DNA from: Fragum whitleyi
Lineage: Eukaryota > Mollusca > Bivalvia > Cardiida > Cardiidae
NCBI GenBank assembly: GCA_948146395.1
Contig: OX411545.1
Location: forward strand, 17,349,026 to 17,413,025
DNA: 64,000 nucleotides
Reading direction: 5' to 3'
Shown here one piece after another: positions 21,225-32,739 of the stretch (positions are counted from its first letter, which is position 1; each line of letters opens with the position of its first letter). The notes below the pieces were generated by a model, which was given only the letters and a program-made list of their open reading frames with translations, was not told where the DNA came from and did not search any database. Made by a program: the position numbers and the translations under genes.

Positions 21225-22762
21225 ATCGCTCACCTGAGTTTCCTTGACCATTTGGACATCAAATGTATAAAATTGACAGTGTCCACTTCTAAGGAGATAA
21301 TTTGTGGGTTTTTTTTAATACCCTGGACTGTTTTAAGATTATTGTGATTTTTTGTTTAAAATTGGATGCAAAAGGGCTAAGCCCAAGTATGAAGCTAAGA
21401 GCATGATATGAACAAATTTCATATTGAAATATGAGCCTGTGCATGACATTTCCAACAATTTCAAATATGTGAAAAGCAAAGACTCTGTCCAGCCTGTGCA
21501 TCCGCATAGTCTGACCAGAATCTTCACTGTGCATTTTGTAGATAGATAAGGTCTCAAAGTATCTGAGGCAATTAGATGATTTTAAATTTACAGTATGTTG
21601 CTGTCTACGCTGTTTAATGTTTGGGGCTCAGGCACATTCAATACTGTTGGAAATGTTTCTCACAGGCTCATATTTTATTGAAGTAAAACACCATATTCTA
21701 GCTATCTACCTACTATAGGCAGGTATAGATTTATAACAATTTTGTAAAAAGAGGATATTGAATTAGTGGTCATGGAATACTGAATTTATTAAACGAGCCA
21801 TCTATAAACAGATAAAAACAAGGCTGCGCCAAGTTTTGATCTGTTTATACATGACGAGTTTAATAAATTCTGTTTTTTATGAGCACAAATTTTATATTCT
21901 ATTTATAATATGACCCAAATTTTTGTGAAAAATTGTCAAAATTCTTGAAATTCAACATTTCAATTTTCTCCGAAACTTATAACACTGTTTTAAACTGACG
22001 TCACAAAATTATAAATTATGCCTTCATTTTTGCAATTACAAAATAGCGTTGCTATTCACTCTGTGCTCATTTACATAGTTATTCCACTAGTGTGATAACA
22101 CCCGTATAATATCAAAAATATTCAATGGGGTCATTTCACTCCCACGACGTAGGTCATATTATAAAATGGGATATGCCCAAGCATATATACTTGATAATTA
22201 AATAGACAATGAAACATATCAAATATGATCACAGTCTGCCCTCTGGTTTTAAGGGAGAAGATTCTTGAAGAATAATTTCACTCTTTGATTCTATGTAAAA
22301 CAGGATGCACCTAGAAGAGCCCAAATATGAACACAGGATCATGATATGAACAAACTGAGTAGAGGTCCATTGGATGATTCAACATTTACCTAATATACGT
22401 AAAACAGGATGCGCCCTGGTGGAGCCCTATATGACCCAGGGGTCATACCAAATATGAAAGCTGTCTGCAATCTGATTTCAGTGAAAATAATTTCTAAAGA
22501 TTTTCCTTTTTTCCACTTTTAAGTTACCTTGGCAACCAGAGTTATGAGTAGATTTCAATAACTTGAACAACTTTTTAAGAGCTTGACCCAAGGAAGATTC
22601 CTGACAAGTTTCATCAAGAATGGCCAACCAGTTTAGGAGAAGATGATTTAAGAAACTTTGGACGACACTCAACACACATGATGACACTCAACACACATTA
22701 GTTGCCAGACATTGGACTTTCATAATAGCTCACCTTGAGCACTTTGTGCTCAGGTGAGCTAA
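21225..22762 (+). repeat. Larger element with terminal GCTCAGGTGAGC hairpin, containing an F element
   Basis: The start has GCTCACCTGA and the end is the hairpin GCTCACCTTGAGCACTTTG to GTGCTCAGGTGAGCTAAAA (about 22729-22760). F sequence in reverse lies at about 21755-22175 (ATAGTTATTCCACTAGTGT, CTGACGTCAC). Related closing hairpins occur at about 52740-52775 and 59505-59540. Confidence 0.6.
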
Positions 22763-23123
22763 AACTGTACTGATTGGATGGGTATCGTGTGGGTAAACAG
22801 GCAAAATGTGGGTGTTAACATTGAACATGAGTGGATTAATCAGTAAATCTACTTACTGCTAATGACCATTTCTATTTACCAAAATATCCTCCCTATACAC
22901 ATTATGTGGTTCATTTTTTTTATACTTGTAGATTTGAAACTAGTTTTAAAAAGTTTTTATGAAATATCTTCCAATCCCTGTTTGAATAGATTCTCTAGTC
23001 TTTTTTTTTTTTTTTCAAGCAATAAAATTGACAATCTTGAACACTTTTAACTTCAATTACTTTTACTCAAATTACATTGTTATCCTAACATCGCCTTACT
23101 TATTTGCTCTTAGAAAAAACACA

Positions 23124-23694
23124 TACTGTAAACAGCTTTATATTGGCGGTGTCTACATTTGGAGGTTTTTGTGATTTAATTTATTGGCGGTGATTTATTT
23201 TGGTGTATCTTATATGAATCGCCAAAATAAAACGCTTTAAAAAATTTTCATATTTCATAGTTCAAATGAGAAAGTGTAAGAGAAACGCTTTTCTAAAGGA
23301 ATGACAGCTTTCAACAAACTAAAGAATAGATTGTTTTCACACCCTTATTAAAGTCAATTTTGTATACCACTTTTTCACACATTTTCGCCGGACTCCATTT
23401 CAATATATCAAGCAACTTGTACCTAACTTGAAAGGGGAACCTTAGAACATTTTAAGATTTAACTTATGTCAGCAGACTTTCGTATGTGAAGTTTAATAAG
23501 TAGGTCCAGTTATCTAAAGCTCTTAATCATTGATCGCATGCATACTGCAAGCCTACATTACCAACAAAAGGTAAGAATTTTTTGCCATTTAATTATGACA
23601 AATATTGGCGGTGGATTAATTTTGGTGCATCTGACCTTGACCGCCAATATAGCCAAAATAAAAGTACCGCCAAAAATACCCTGTTTACAGTATA
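23124..23694. mobile_element. MITE with TACTGTAAACAG / ATTGGCGGT termini (~570 bp)
   Basis: The left end ACTGTAAACAGCTTTATATT...GGCGGT is mirrored by ACCGCCAAAAATACCCTGTT...TACAGT at the right. GGCGGT/ACCGCC words recur near both ends. Region 22763-23123 is unassigned AT-rich intron. Confidence 0.75.
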
Positions 23695-23804
23695 ATAGAC
23701 TAAGATAAGACTTAAGAATTTGCAGGTTTATCTTTTTCAATGCCTTCTACAAAAGCAGGTATTTTGTGGGTTCAGCATGACAAGAGTTTTAGGGCCCAAG
23801 GTTA

Positions 23805-24507
23805 TACAGTCAACTCCCGTTTTTGCGACATTCAATACAACGACATTTTCACTTACCGACACAAATTTGTTGGGAACGGATTTGCACAGTGCATTTTTCA
23901 TTCATTATAACGGAATTCTTGTTTTCCGACACCGACATTGATTTTCAGGGAACGAAAGAGCATATTTCCTATTTAACCTTGTTCATTACAACAGCACAAT
24001 AGTTTTGGTGATTATGGTTAATTTCACAGAACCATAAGCATGATAGATAACCATCAAAATTTAGTTGATAATTGACAAGTCTTTAACTTTGAAATGTGTC
24101 AAAATGCAAGCAAACAATTGCAATGTTTAACTACCACCTTTCACACATTTATTCTTTCAATAAACTTTATTAAGATTAGGTCTACATTTGTCTGTTAAGC
24201 TTTTCTCTAATTTGCTATACAGAAAATGTTAGTTTTAAGATCATCAAATTTAAGTTTTGATAGAAATTTATATAGCAAAAAATATAAAAAGATCTATAAA
24301 AAGATCAGTTCCATAAAGATTTTCACAATTATTAATTATATAACTGAATAAAGTGTATCCTGTAGTTTGTACATGTACAATAATACATAGCTGCCTTTTT
24401 CGACACTCCTGCTTTGGTTGACTTTAGAGTTCATCCAATACATCCACATTTTCGTTACGACATATTTTCTGGTAACAAACATGGTAGTTGTAAGGAGAGT
24501 TGACTAT
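23805..24507. mobile_element. Pogo/Tigger-like MITE (~700 bp)
   Basis: The left end TACAGTCAACTCCCG is inverted at the right as GAGAGTTGACTATA, within TA dinucleotides. CAGTCAA-type ends with TA targets are typical of pogo/Tigger DNA elements (family knowledge). Repeated TACAACGACA-like words lie inside; there is no transposase frame. Confidence 0.6.
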
Positions 24508-25114
24508 ATAAGTTTTCTCAGGCTCAGGCTCAATTTTCACAAAATTTTAATCTAAAATAAGTGTATGAAAATAAAAGATAATATTAATAAGTTTTTATTT
24601 ATCATAACTTATTAATATCATCTTTTATGTTAATACATTAAAATGGGTAATAAAACAGAATTACGGCTTAAATCTCAAATTGAAATTAGAGAAAAGTTTG
24701 AATTGAGCCTACAGATAGACAAAAGGTGATCATGATAAAACTGAAAAATCCCTGATTTTTAGTTTTTGAATTCAATCAGAATAAAATTTCACATTCTTAC
24801 TTCTTCTTCCTAAAACAAAACTGTCTTGTAGTAACTGTTGTTGTAGTAACACCAAACAATAAATTGTTTAGGCAGGCTTAAATGCTTTCAAAAAATTTAA
24901 ATCCCAATTGAGGGATTTGCTTCTTTAGAAAATTTTTAAGTCGTAATTCATATTTTATATAGGTAACCAGACAAAAGCAGCCCATTGGAGTAAATAAAAA
25001 ACTTAAATTTGATTGAAAGTAATTTTATTTCTATTCCAGTTTCGAGAAAATTGGGTCGGCTCTCCCTATAAACAGATAATAAACAAATAATGGCCTAAAG
25101 TAAAGCACATTTAC
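24508..25114. repeat. Palindromic element (24508-24715) and unassigned intron
   Basis: GAAAATAAAAGATAATATTA with the complementary TAATATCATCTTTTATGTTA forms the core palindrome, as at 59270-59350. The rest up to exon 16 is unassigned. Confidence 0.6.
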
Positions 25115-25247
25115 CTGCAAATGCTTGAACGTTGAATGGATACAGCAGTCTCTCGAAAATTGGGATTTTGTTGTTTGCATCGAGTAGCCTCACTTCAACT
25201 ATGACACTAGCAGATTTTACTGGATTCCCTCTGTCTCTAGCTCTTAC
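25115..25247 (-). CDS. Cadherin exon 16 (end of EC 7, start of EC 8)
   Basis: Acceptor GAAAATAG ends at 25248 and donor GTAAAT lies at 25109-25114. 133 nt, phase 0 in, phase 1 out; residues 704-748. It reads VRARDRGNPVKSASVIVEVR, the EC F-G strands with the A.DRG.P motif, then LLDANNKIPIF, a degenerate linker in which the usual DxNDN is DANNK, then the next EC. The preceding exon ends YEIE so the junction restores YEIEVRARDRG. Confidence 0.94.
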
Positions 25248-25415
25248 CTATTTTCAAAAAAAGGGAGAACTTGAAAGCAATCAAGATAAATGCCAAATCT
25301 CTAAAAGGCACATATTATGGTGCAGAAGTGAAAACAATTATTAGATGTGACCTTGACCTTAAATGATTCAAATCTATACAAACATCCTACATGCCAAATA
25401 AGAATATTATTTATA

Positions 25416-25830
25416 ATTTGACCAACGTCGCAGGAGTGAAATAAACACATTGAATATTTTTGATATTACACAGGTGTTATTACACTAGTGGAATAACTAT
25501 GCAAATGAGCTCATAGCAAAATAGCAACGCTATTTTGTAACCGTGAAAATGACGTCATAATGTATATACTGTGACGTCAGTTTTAAACGGTGTTATGAGA
25601 TTCACGGAAAATTGAAATGTCATATTTCAAGAATTTTGACGATTTTTTTTTCGCAAAAATTCGGGTCATATTATATATAGAGTATATTGAATGAGTGCTC
25701 ATAAATACCGAATTTATAAAACTCGTAATCTTAAACAGATAAAAACTTGGCATAGCCTCGATTTATCTCTTTACAGATGACTGGTTTAATAAATTTGGTA
25801 TTCAATGACCAATCATTCAATATACTCTAT
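25416..25830 (+). mobile_element. F-family element, fullest copy (~415 bp)
   Basis: Left TTGACCAACGTCGCAGGAGT, then ATTACACTAGTGGAATAACT and ATGCAAATGAGCTC. The middle has two GACGTCA words (about 25552 and 25575). The right end is TATTCAATGACCAATCATTC. Reverse copy near 21755-22175; fragments at 405-525, 1381-1420 and 45825-45990. Confidence 0.7.
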
Positions 25831-26137
25831 ATATTAAATTCAATAATCTTTAAAGATATAGGAACAAATCAAGTTGTTAAACTCCAATGCCTCCATCAAT
25901 ACCACTTTCATTCTTAAGAAATTTGACCTTGAAAAATGACCTTGATCTTGCCTGATGACCTTGAACTGCTAGAAACAGAGAAACTTAAAGGTCCTGCCAC
26001 AGGCAATACTCAAATGAAATATGTAGCCTCTATCCCTGACCAATTAAAAGTAAAGGCCAATTTAAAAGTGCTTAGGGGTTCAAATGAGCAGATGGATTTA
26101 CATACAAACAGATCAATCGATAGGACAAAAACAATAT

Positions 26138-26388
26138 GCACCTGGGGCCCGTTTTACCAACCATCTAACAATTATTTATTGTGCAAGTCAAACATTTAAG
26201 TTGCTACTACAGTAGGAACTAAATATGAAATTCTGCCATGCATCATCTCATTGGGATCGTCTTTTTAAGACGATTCCAATCAGATATTGCAAGGCAAAAT
26301 CTAACAAGGAATTAAAACACCAGGTACAATTTTTAATTTTGACTTACAATTAAATTTTTCGTAAGAAGTTACGTAAAACGGGCCCCTG
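26138..26388. mobile_element. MITE with GGGGCCCGTTTTAC termini (~250 bp)
   Basis: CTGGGGCCCGTTTTACCAAC at the left is inverted as GTAAAACGGGCCCCTGG at the right. A related decayed copy is near 51320-51540 (GTAAAACAGGCCCA). 25925-26130 has TGACCTTGA-rich Helentron-type remnants. Confidence 0.75.
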
Positions 26389-26497
26389 GTCTATCTATGT
26401 GGCGGCCAAACAAGAGTGGGACATGCATACACCAATACACACACCCATGGACAGAGGTAACTCAATATGCCCGTCGCCCTTTTATTGGTGGCATTAA

Positions 26498-26762
26498 TGG
26501 ATTGATTGATTGAATGGAGTTTAATGCCACTTTCAACATTTTTTCAGTTATATCATGGTAGCTGGAGCACCTAACAATGGATATCTGGTATTTATCTCAC
26601 CAGTACAACCATCACATCCTTTCCTAGCTTCCAACTGCTATCTCACATAGGTCTACAATATCAACCCATTGGCGAGAGACAAATAGTTGGAAAGAATGAG
26701 TGCAGCCGCTGTCGGGGAAGATTGACAGTCCGACGCTACCAGCTGCGCTATGACAGCGGCGG
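26498..26762 (-). repeat. SINE-A (minus strand) followed by an A-type fragment
   Basis: It starts with GATTGATTGATTGAATGGAG, the complement of the (TCAA)n tail, and ends with the eroded tRNA head (CAGCTGCGCTATGACAGCGG). 26765-26935 is an A-type fragment (AAGAGGCATAATTTGCACAA). Confidence 0.8.
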
Positions 26763-27190
26763 CGTTAAGTGAAAAAAGAGGCATAATTTGCACAAAATGT
26801 ATCTAGAGTTACTCCTTGGATAGTACAGATTACTCTTTTGATGGTGAACATGCATGCGAAGTGAATGCCCTTAGTAATACCAGATAAATCACAAAGTGTC
26901 AACATTTTTATGTAGCAACATCGACATCAAGGCCATTTCATTATCTTAGATTTTAAAACAAAAAGCAAAGCTAGCAAAATGTGTTTGTGAATCATGAATG
27001 CCAAATGGAAATTTTTTAAAACATTGACCTTGTCAGATGACCTTGATCTTCTCACATGACCTTGACATCTGTATTCATTCATGAGATCTATCATAATATC
27101 AAATATAAGCATTGTATCCTGAATACCCTTTGTGTTATTGGTAATTTTAAGTTTTAGGTTAAGTTTTGCAGACAAACCAATGACAGACAG

Positions 27191-27471
27191 TTTGTTTGTT
27201 TGAATGGGTTTAACGCTGCTTTCAACAATTTCGCAGTTATATCATGGCGGCCGGAGCACCTAACAATGGATTCCTGGTATTTCTTTCACCTGTACTACAA
27301 TTACACCCTTTCCTAGCCTCCGACTGCTATCTCACATAGGGTTATGATTATATACCCATTGGCGAGAGACAAACGTCGGAAAGGATATTTGCCGCCACCG
27401 GGGATTGAACCCACGACTTCCAGATTGGAAGTCTTATGCCTAACCAACTGCGCTATGGTGGCGGCCACCCG
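27191..27471 (-). repeat. SINE-A with perfect 11-bp target duplication
   Basis: ATGACAGACAG flanks it exactly at 27180-27190 and 27472-27482. On the minus strand it has the tRNA-like head (GCCACCATAGCGCAGTTGG, GTGGGTTCAATCCCCGG), the SINE-A body, and an (CAAA)n tail at the left edge. The target is the tail of a Helentron-like element (about 26935-27515). Confidence 0.9.
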
Positions 27472-27532
27472 ATGACAGACAGACCGACAACAGTAAAACA
27501 ATATGACACTGATGTCATATAAATGTACCTAC

Positions 27533-27717
27533 TTCTATTTCATATACAGGTTGTTCATCGGCATCGAGTTCAGTGCTATCTCTGACTACGATCCTACCCG
27601 ATTGTTCCCCAATAGCAAAAGCATCATTAGCTCCCCTGTTGATGATATATTGCACTTCACTTGCTGGTGTATTGGGCTCATCGTTGTCAGTCGTATTTAG
27701 GTCAAAAACAAGTGAAT
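27533..27717 (-). CDS. Cadherin exon 15 (EC domain 7, core)
   Basis: Acceptor TTTCGCAG ends at 27718. The donor is GTAGGT at 27527-27532; a GTACAT 4 nt further on would be out of phase with exon 16, so the first is chosen. 185 nt, phase 1 in (Asn shared with exon 14), phase 0 out; residues 642-703. It shows DLNTTDNDEPN (Ca site), FAIGEQSGRIVV and ELDADEQPVYEIE, the last two being the EC D-E core F.I....G.I....LD.E....Y. Confidence 0.95.
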
Positions 27718-27924
27718 CTGCGAAAAAACAAAACGTCTTAAATCTCGTAACTGCAGCTTTGTTCAACAAAAAGGTCATCTTTGTACAGTAACTCTGTAAA
27801 TTAAATATTTGAAAAAGCAATTGGGTCCGGCATAAATTAACCAGAGGATTCATTTTAAAAATTCTTTCATGGGAATGTAAATTGATCATTCTAGATTCAG
27901 AAAATAAGTAAAGTGCAAAAAGTT

Positions 27925-27970
27925 TCGACCCTAGTCAGTCTGCGCAGTCTGACTAGGGTCGACACTTAAC
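27925..27970. repeat. Perfect short hairpin
   Basis: TCGACCCTAGTCAG and CTGACTAGGGTCGA flank a ~10-nt loop. It is isolated, with no matching family elsewhere in the window. Confidence 0.6.
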
Positions 27971-28252
27971 GCACTACCCATATGGACCCTTTTCATGCGA
28001 CAGGTCAAAAATACTTTCTTCAGGACAATGTCTCAATAACTTACATCGTCTTCAGAGGTTCAGGTAAGAAGGGGTAGAGCCAGTCTTAAATCTCTATTTC
28101 TCGATAAAACCATATGTTGTGGCTTTTAACAAAATTTAATAATCAGTCATATAGCAGTTGCTTGAGCACTTATAATAAATTTTGAATTTCTTGCACCAGT
28201 ATTTACATTCAGCCCATATAAGTTCCTTTTTGGAGAATAAAAAAAGACTTAC

Positions 28253-28337
28253 TGTCAGGCAATGTCTCGATGATTGAAACCACATATCTTCCATTTACTG
28301 GCAGAGGATCAAACACTGGTGGAAAGTCATTACGATT
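28253..28337 (-). CDS. Cadherin exon 14 (EC 6/EC 7 linker)
   Basis: Acceptor TTTACAG ends at 28338 and donor GTAAGT lies at 28247-28252. 85 nt, phase 0 in, 1 out; residues 614-642. The peptide NRNDFPPVFDPLPVNGRYVV holds a near-canonical linker (NRNDFPPVF) and is followed by SIIETLPD with the V.E-type glutamate. Confidence 0.92.
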
Positions 28338-28657
28338 CTGTAAACAGAAGATCATGAATATATAGTTTCTAAGTACAGTCATTACAAGTTTCGGAATGTG
28401 GAAGGTTGGGATACTGTATAAAACCCCATTTAGCTTGAAAAACAAATATAGGTTTAAACCTTTTCATTTTACATCAACTGGGAAACAAGTTCTTACAACT
28501 TGGATTAGTCCCTCTTGATTCTGCTTCCATGAAAAATCACCACTACTTGCACTTAAAGTGTGGGCCAATGAAAGAACCAAGATCCATAGCCACTCCTGGG
28601 AATCACACTCAGGTCCTTTGGGACAAGAGGTTGACGCTCTACATCTGGACCACAGAC

Positions 28658-29055
28658 ATCAAAAACAAAGATGTGTTTGTGACACACAAATGATCCCCGA
28701 AACTGCATTTTTTTAACTTTTGACAGATGACCTTGACATTGTCACATGAACTTAACCTTTGTATCTTTAGATGAGAATCATCGAGATCTATCATCATACC
28801 AAATATGAGTATATTCAATAGCCTTGAAGTATTTGGCAATGTTTAGTTTTTTTTTGTTAAGGTTTTTTCAGACAGACAGACTGACAGGCAGACGGTGGGA
28901 CAGATGGACAGACGTTGGTAAAACAATATCTTTCAATGTGGGGGCATAAAACATGTTATCTTAGTACATATATATTACATTAATGACTCAGTGTGAAACA
29001 GTTTAACTGCCTATAAACATATAGGCAGTTACAACTGTTTCACACTGAGTCAACA
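28658..29055. repeat. Helentron-like element (28658-28947) and S palindrome (28985-29052)
   Basis: The element begins ACAAAGATGTGTTTGTGACA, contains TGACAGATGACCTTGACATT, a GACAGACAGACTGACAGG tract, and ends GGGGGCATAA. The S palindrome is ACTCAGTGTGAAACAGTTTA with its inverse TTTCACACTGAGT. Confidence 0.75.
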
Positions 29056-29309
29056 ATATGGATATTGTATCGAGTTTTGACATATCAATCTAATCAGGGC
29101 TTATATTAAACAACAAAAATGTGTGATCAATTTTAATTAGTGTGTAAATACCGGTGTGTTTTTTTAATATTACTTCTGATTTACCACCATCAAACAGAAA
29201 GTGACAGTTTGCCATCAGTTACCTGACTACTTATTCTGCTTATTTCAAATTTCAGATCAAACAGTTTGCTATTTCCCTCATATTTTAACTAGTTTGACTA
29301 AAGATTTTC

Positions 29310-29705
29310 CAAAAACAAGAGCACCACCAATGGGTGCAAACCCTCTGCTACAGGTGCTGGGTAATGCAAAAAATCGAAGTCAAACAAATCCCATGTCTGA
29401 CATGGCCATCCCCCGCCGTGTAAGCTTGACAGTAAACTGAAGCCTAATAGATTAAGGTTTCTTATGTACTTTAAGTGATTTACCCCCTACAAAATTCAAG
29501 TCTTTAAAAAAACAAAGAGCAAAAACTGGAAACCTATGCAAGCAAGAGTTATAGTTAAAGTTTCAAGATGAAAGCTATAATACTTTAGGAGATATGCTCT
29601 GGACAAGTTTAGTGACGGAACCTCGGAATGACAGAACAATGGAAAGACGGAATGACAGATGGAGACCATTACTATATCCCTTCGCCAAAAACGCAGGGGA
29701 TAAAA
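29310..29705 (+). repeat. Helentron-like element (H48 type)
   Basis: CCCATGTCTGACATGGCCAT near its 5' side, GGAGATATGCTCTGGACAAG in the body, and TATATCCCTTCGCCAAAAAC at the end match 20850-21200 and 48540-49030. Confidence 0.65.
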
Positions 29706-29884
29706 AGAGGACATATAACTCATACAAAAATGTTTTTAGTTAATCCCCTTAATAGTCTGGATAGTTTTTTCAGAGTTGAACAGGCATGCCAAGTTTCATA
29801 AAGATATCTTTAACGACAACAGAGTTTTTGACCAAGGTAAAATTGTACAGTATACTTTTAATTAAGCATGGGCATTTAATAGAA

Positions 29885-30073
29885 TTTTTACAGTATTTCA
29901 TGGAATTTTTACCTTATTTCATACAGTTTTATCATATCTTACAAAAAAATATACAGCATTTCAAAGAAATTTGACCATGTGGCTTACAATTTTTACAGTA
30001 TTTCATAGAATTTTCATGGTATTTCACAGAACTTTTATCATTATTCATAGATTTTTCTATGGTATTTCTCCGT
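29885..30073. repeat. ~28-bp minisatellite up to the exon 13 donor
   Basis: Degenerate units of ACAGTATTTCATAGAATTTT run for ~190 bp and stop at the exon 13 donor hexamer. 29706-29884 is unassigned. Confidence 0.65.
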
Positions 30074-30079
30074 ACTTAC

Positions 30080-30158
30080 AGCAACTGTAATGTTGATAAA
30101 TGTTCTAGCATTAATATTAGGGGCACCAGCAAGGCTTGCAATAACTTCAACTGCAACG
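30080..30158 (-). CDS. Cadherin exon 13 (EC domain 6, strands F-G)
   Basis: Acceptor CTGTTTTTCAG ends at 30159 and donor GTAAGT lies at 30074-30079. Only 79 nt; phase 2 in (Ala shared with exon 12), phase 0 out; residues 587-613. It encodes VAVEVIASLAGAPNINARTF and INITVA, the final two strands of an EC in which the usual D.G is degenerate (SLAGAP). It is hemmed in by a minisatellite on one side and an M element on the other. Confidence 0.9.
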
Positions 30159-30175
30159 CTGAAAAACAGAGGCCA

Positions 30176-30575
30176 TATAGAGGATAATCGTTTGTTTCAG
30201 TGTGAGTCAATTTATATTCATTGAGTGAACAACAAAAGCTATATTTTCACTAGAGAAAATATAGCTTTTGTTGTTCGTGAAATGAAATATTAATCAATAT
30301 TACCGGAAAAACAAACAATTATTCTATTTCTTTATTGCAAAAATTAGACAAAAATGTAAATTTTCTAGGACATATTTTCCTAAAGCGCGTCATTTTGCGC
30401 GTGATTGCTATGCAACGTTGCTTTGTGATGTCACTTATTTTGCCCCCCATAAATGACATCAGATAGGATGAAATGCACAAAAGCAGGGTATAAGTTTTGA
30501 TAATTTCACTGCTTTTGCGGTGAGATTATCAAGTAATAATCTACCGTTATTTCTAGATAAACCACCAAAAAGCAT
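30176..30575 (-). mobile_element. M-family MITE (reverse orientation) 17 nt from exon 13 acceptor
   Basis: It reads in reverse from AGAGGATAATCGTTTGTTTC through GCATGAAATG-type words (GATGAAATGCACAAAAGCAG) to GGTTTATC-complement sequence. The intron branch point for exon 13 must therefore lie within or at the edge of this element. Confidence 0.8.
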
Positions 30576-30669
30576 AAAAGAAAAGGATTTAAATAAGAGG
30601 CAGATGAAGGCCTGAGAAAACTCTACTGACTCTTTGACAAGCCTATGTCTTAATAATGCTGTTTCATGA

Positions 30670-31984
30670 AACAAGAGGCCATGACAAAACTGTACTGACT
30701 CTGCAGTATTTCTCTTAATGCACTTTCACTTACTGTTCAAAAGTTACAACAAGTTGTCAAAGTTTTAGCATGATGATGCCGCCGCCGACAACGACACCAA
30801 GGCTATAGCAATACCTCAGGTTTTCTCCGAAAACATCAGAGCTAACTAGAACTGTCGCAAAGTGGACTTATACCCCTCACAAGCACTTTGTCAGAATGCA
30901 AGTGCTATTAGTGCAGGATGTGTTTGTAACAAATATTGAGGTCATATGCAGCATTTGCATAAAGTTTCTTGATTGAAGGTCCCTTGGTTTTTTGAGTTAG
31001 ATTCCAGAAATGAACATGGAAAAAAAATTGACTGTGACCTTGACCTTTGACCTTTGTGACTCAAAATAATAGGGCACATCCTTGGGTCATATGGAACATT
31101 TCCATAAAGTTTCATGATTCAAGGTCGCTTGGTTTTTCAGGTAGAGTCGGAAACAAAAATTGAACAAAAACTGACAGTGACCTTGACCTTTGACCTATGT
31201 GACCCAAAAACAATAGGGCACTTTCTTGGGTCATAAGCAACATTTGCATAAAGTTTGATGTTTCTAGGTGGCTTGGTTCATGAGTTAGAGTCCGGAAACG
31301 AAAATTGAACAAAAATTGACTGTGACCTTGACCTTTGACCTATGTTACACAAAAACAAGAGGGCACTTCCTTGGATCATAAGCAACAATTCCATAAAGTT
31401 TTATGATTGTATGTCAATTGGTTCTACAGTTAAAGTCCGGAAACCAAAATTGAACAAAAGTTGACTGTGACCTTGACCTTTGACCTTTGTGACCCCAAAA
31501 GGATAGGGCACTTCCTTCGGTCAAAGGGAGCATTTGTGTAAAGTTTCATGATTGTAGGTCACTTGGTTCTCAAGTTAGAGTCCGGAAACAAAAATTGAAC
31601 AAAGGTTGACTGTGACCTTTGCCTTTGACCTATGTGACCCCAAAACAATAGGGCACTTTCTTGGGTCATAAGAAACATTTGTGTAAAGTTTCATGATTGT
31701 AGGTCACTTGGTTCTCAAGTTAGAGTCCGGAAACAAAAATTGAACAAAGGTTGACTGTGACCTTGGCCTTTGACCTATGTGACCCCAAAACAATAGGGCA
31801 CTTTCTTGGGTCATAAGAAACATTTGTGTAAAGTTTCACGATTGCAGGTCACTTGGTTCTTCAGTTAGAGTCTGGAAACTAAAAGGTCTACGGACGGACG
31901 GACTGACGGATGGTTGGATGGATGGACAGACAGACATGATGAAACCAATATACCCCCCCTCTACTTCGTAGGTTGGGGGGTATA
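30670..31984 (+). repeat. A-type fragment, then Helentron-like element with six ~145-bp units
   Basis: 30670-30845 is A-type sequence ending GGTTTTCTCCGAAAACATCA. 30848-31984 contains GTGACCTTGACCTTTGACC-type words at about 31034, 31177, 31322, 31467, 31612 and 31757, then ACGGACGGACGGACTGACGG and the hairpin TATACCCCCCCTC to GGGGGGGTATA (31949-31984). Each unit carries TGACCTTTGACCT or a one-base variant. Confidence 0.85.
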
Positions 31985-32009
31985 AAAATATGAATTAAAT
32001 TTATCTGCT

Positions 32010-32212
32010 TTAGCTTTTTTTATCTTTACTTTGACGTTGATTACTTATGAGATTGTTTAGAGAAATATAACCTCAAATATGAGGGGGAAAAACCTCCACA
32101 AAATTATCAAAGTTTAGGTATGTTTGAACAACTGAAATTGGGTTACCTTAGTACATAGTGTAGGAGGAGCTATTATAAGGTAATGTGCTCTTTCTAGAGG
32201 AAATACAGTAAA
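32010..32212. mobile_element. G-family MITE fragment ending 10 nt from exon 12 donor
   Basis: GAGATTGTTTAGAGAAATAT and the end TCTAGAGGAAATACAGTA match G copies; the left terminus is missing. Confidence 0.6.
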
Positions 32213-32228
32213 TATGGTATCCACTTAC

Positions 32229-32383
32229 GCTCCATTGTTGGTTAATCCAAAGTTAATAGTTCTGATCAGCTCAAATTCTCCTGTTGAAGGATTAATTGTA
32301 AAGTATTCATTTGCGTTGATAGCCGCTGGTATGATCTGGCCTAATGAAAATACGATTGTGGCCCCCTGTTCTGCTGTTGTTGC
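32229..32383 (-). CDS. Cadherin exon 12 (EC domain 6, core)
   Basis: Acceptor TTTTTACAG ends at 32384 and donor GTAAGT lies at 32223-32228. 155 nt, phase 0 in, 2 out; residues 536-587. It encodes ATTAEQGATIVFSLGQIIPA and YFTINPSTGEFELIRTINFG; the F.I.P.TGE...I signature is clear, while the DxD position reads TTAEQGA, so Ca coordination is degraded. Confidence 0.94.
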
Positions 32384-32405
32384 CTGTAAAAACAAGTTGT
32401 GTTTG

Positions 32406-32653
32406 TTAACCCTTGTCATGCTGAACCCGGAATATTCCTGCTTTGGCAGGAGCTATAGACAAACATCAGCCTGCACATCATGTGCAGTCTGATGTAAGTC
32501 TACACCATCTGTTTTTTACTTTCAAACCAGAAATGTAAACAGATTTAGTTTTTCAAATAAAAATTGACCTACAGTTGATACTTTCAGTGTTTTTTGCTGT
32601 TTGATTTTGATTAGAATTTTTAGCCAAAATTTATGCAGCATGACAAAGGTTAA
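32406..32653. mobile_element. P1 MITE 22 nt from exon 12 acceptor
   Basis: TTAACCCTTGTCATGCTGAA at the left and GCATGACAAAGGTTAA at the right, flanked by TTAA. Confidence 0.85.
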
Positions 32654-32739
32654 TTGTCTGAAACTGCTGCTTTATACCAATTTTACTTAGTAAGTGTCTT
32701 ACCAATCAAAAGTTATACCTAATTGTAAAGTTTTGATTT

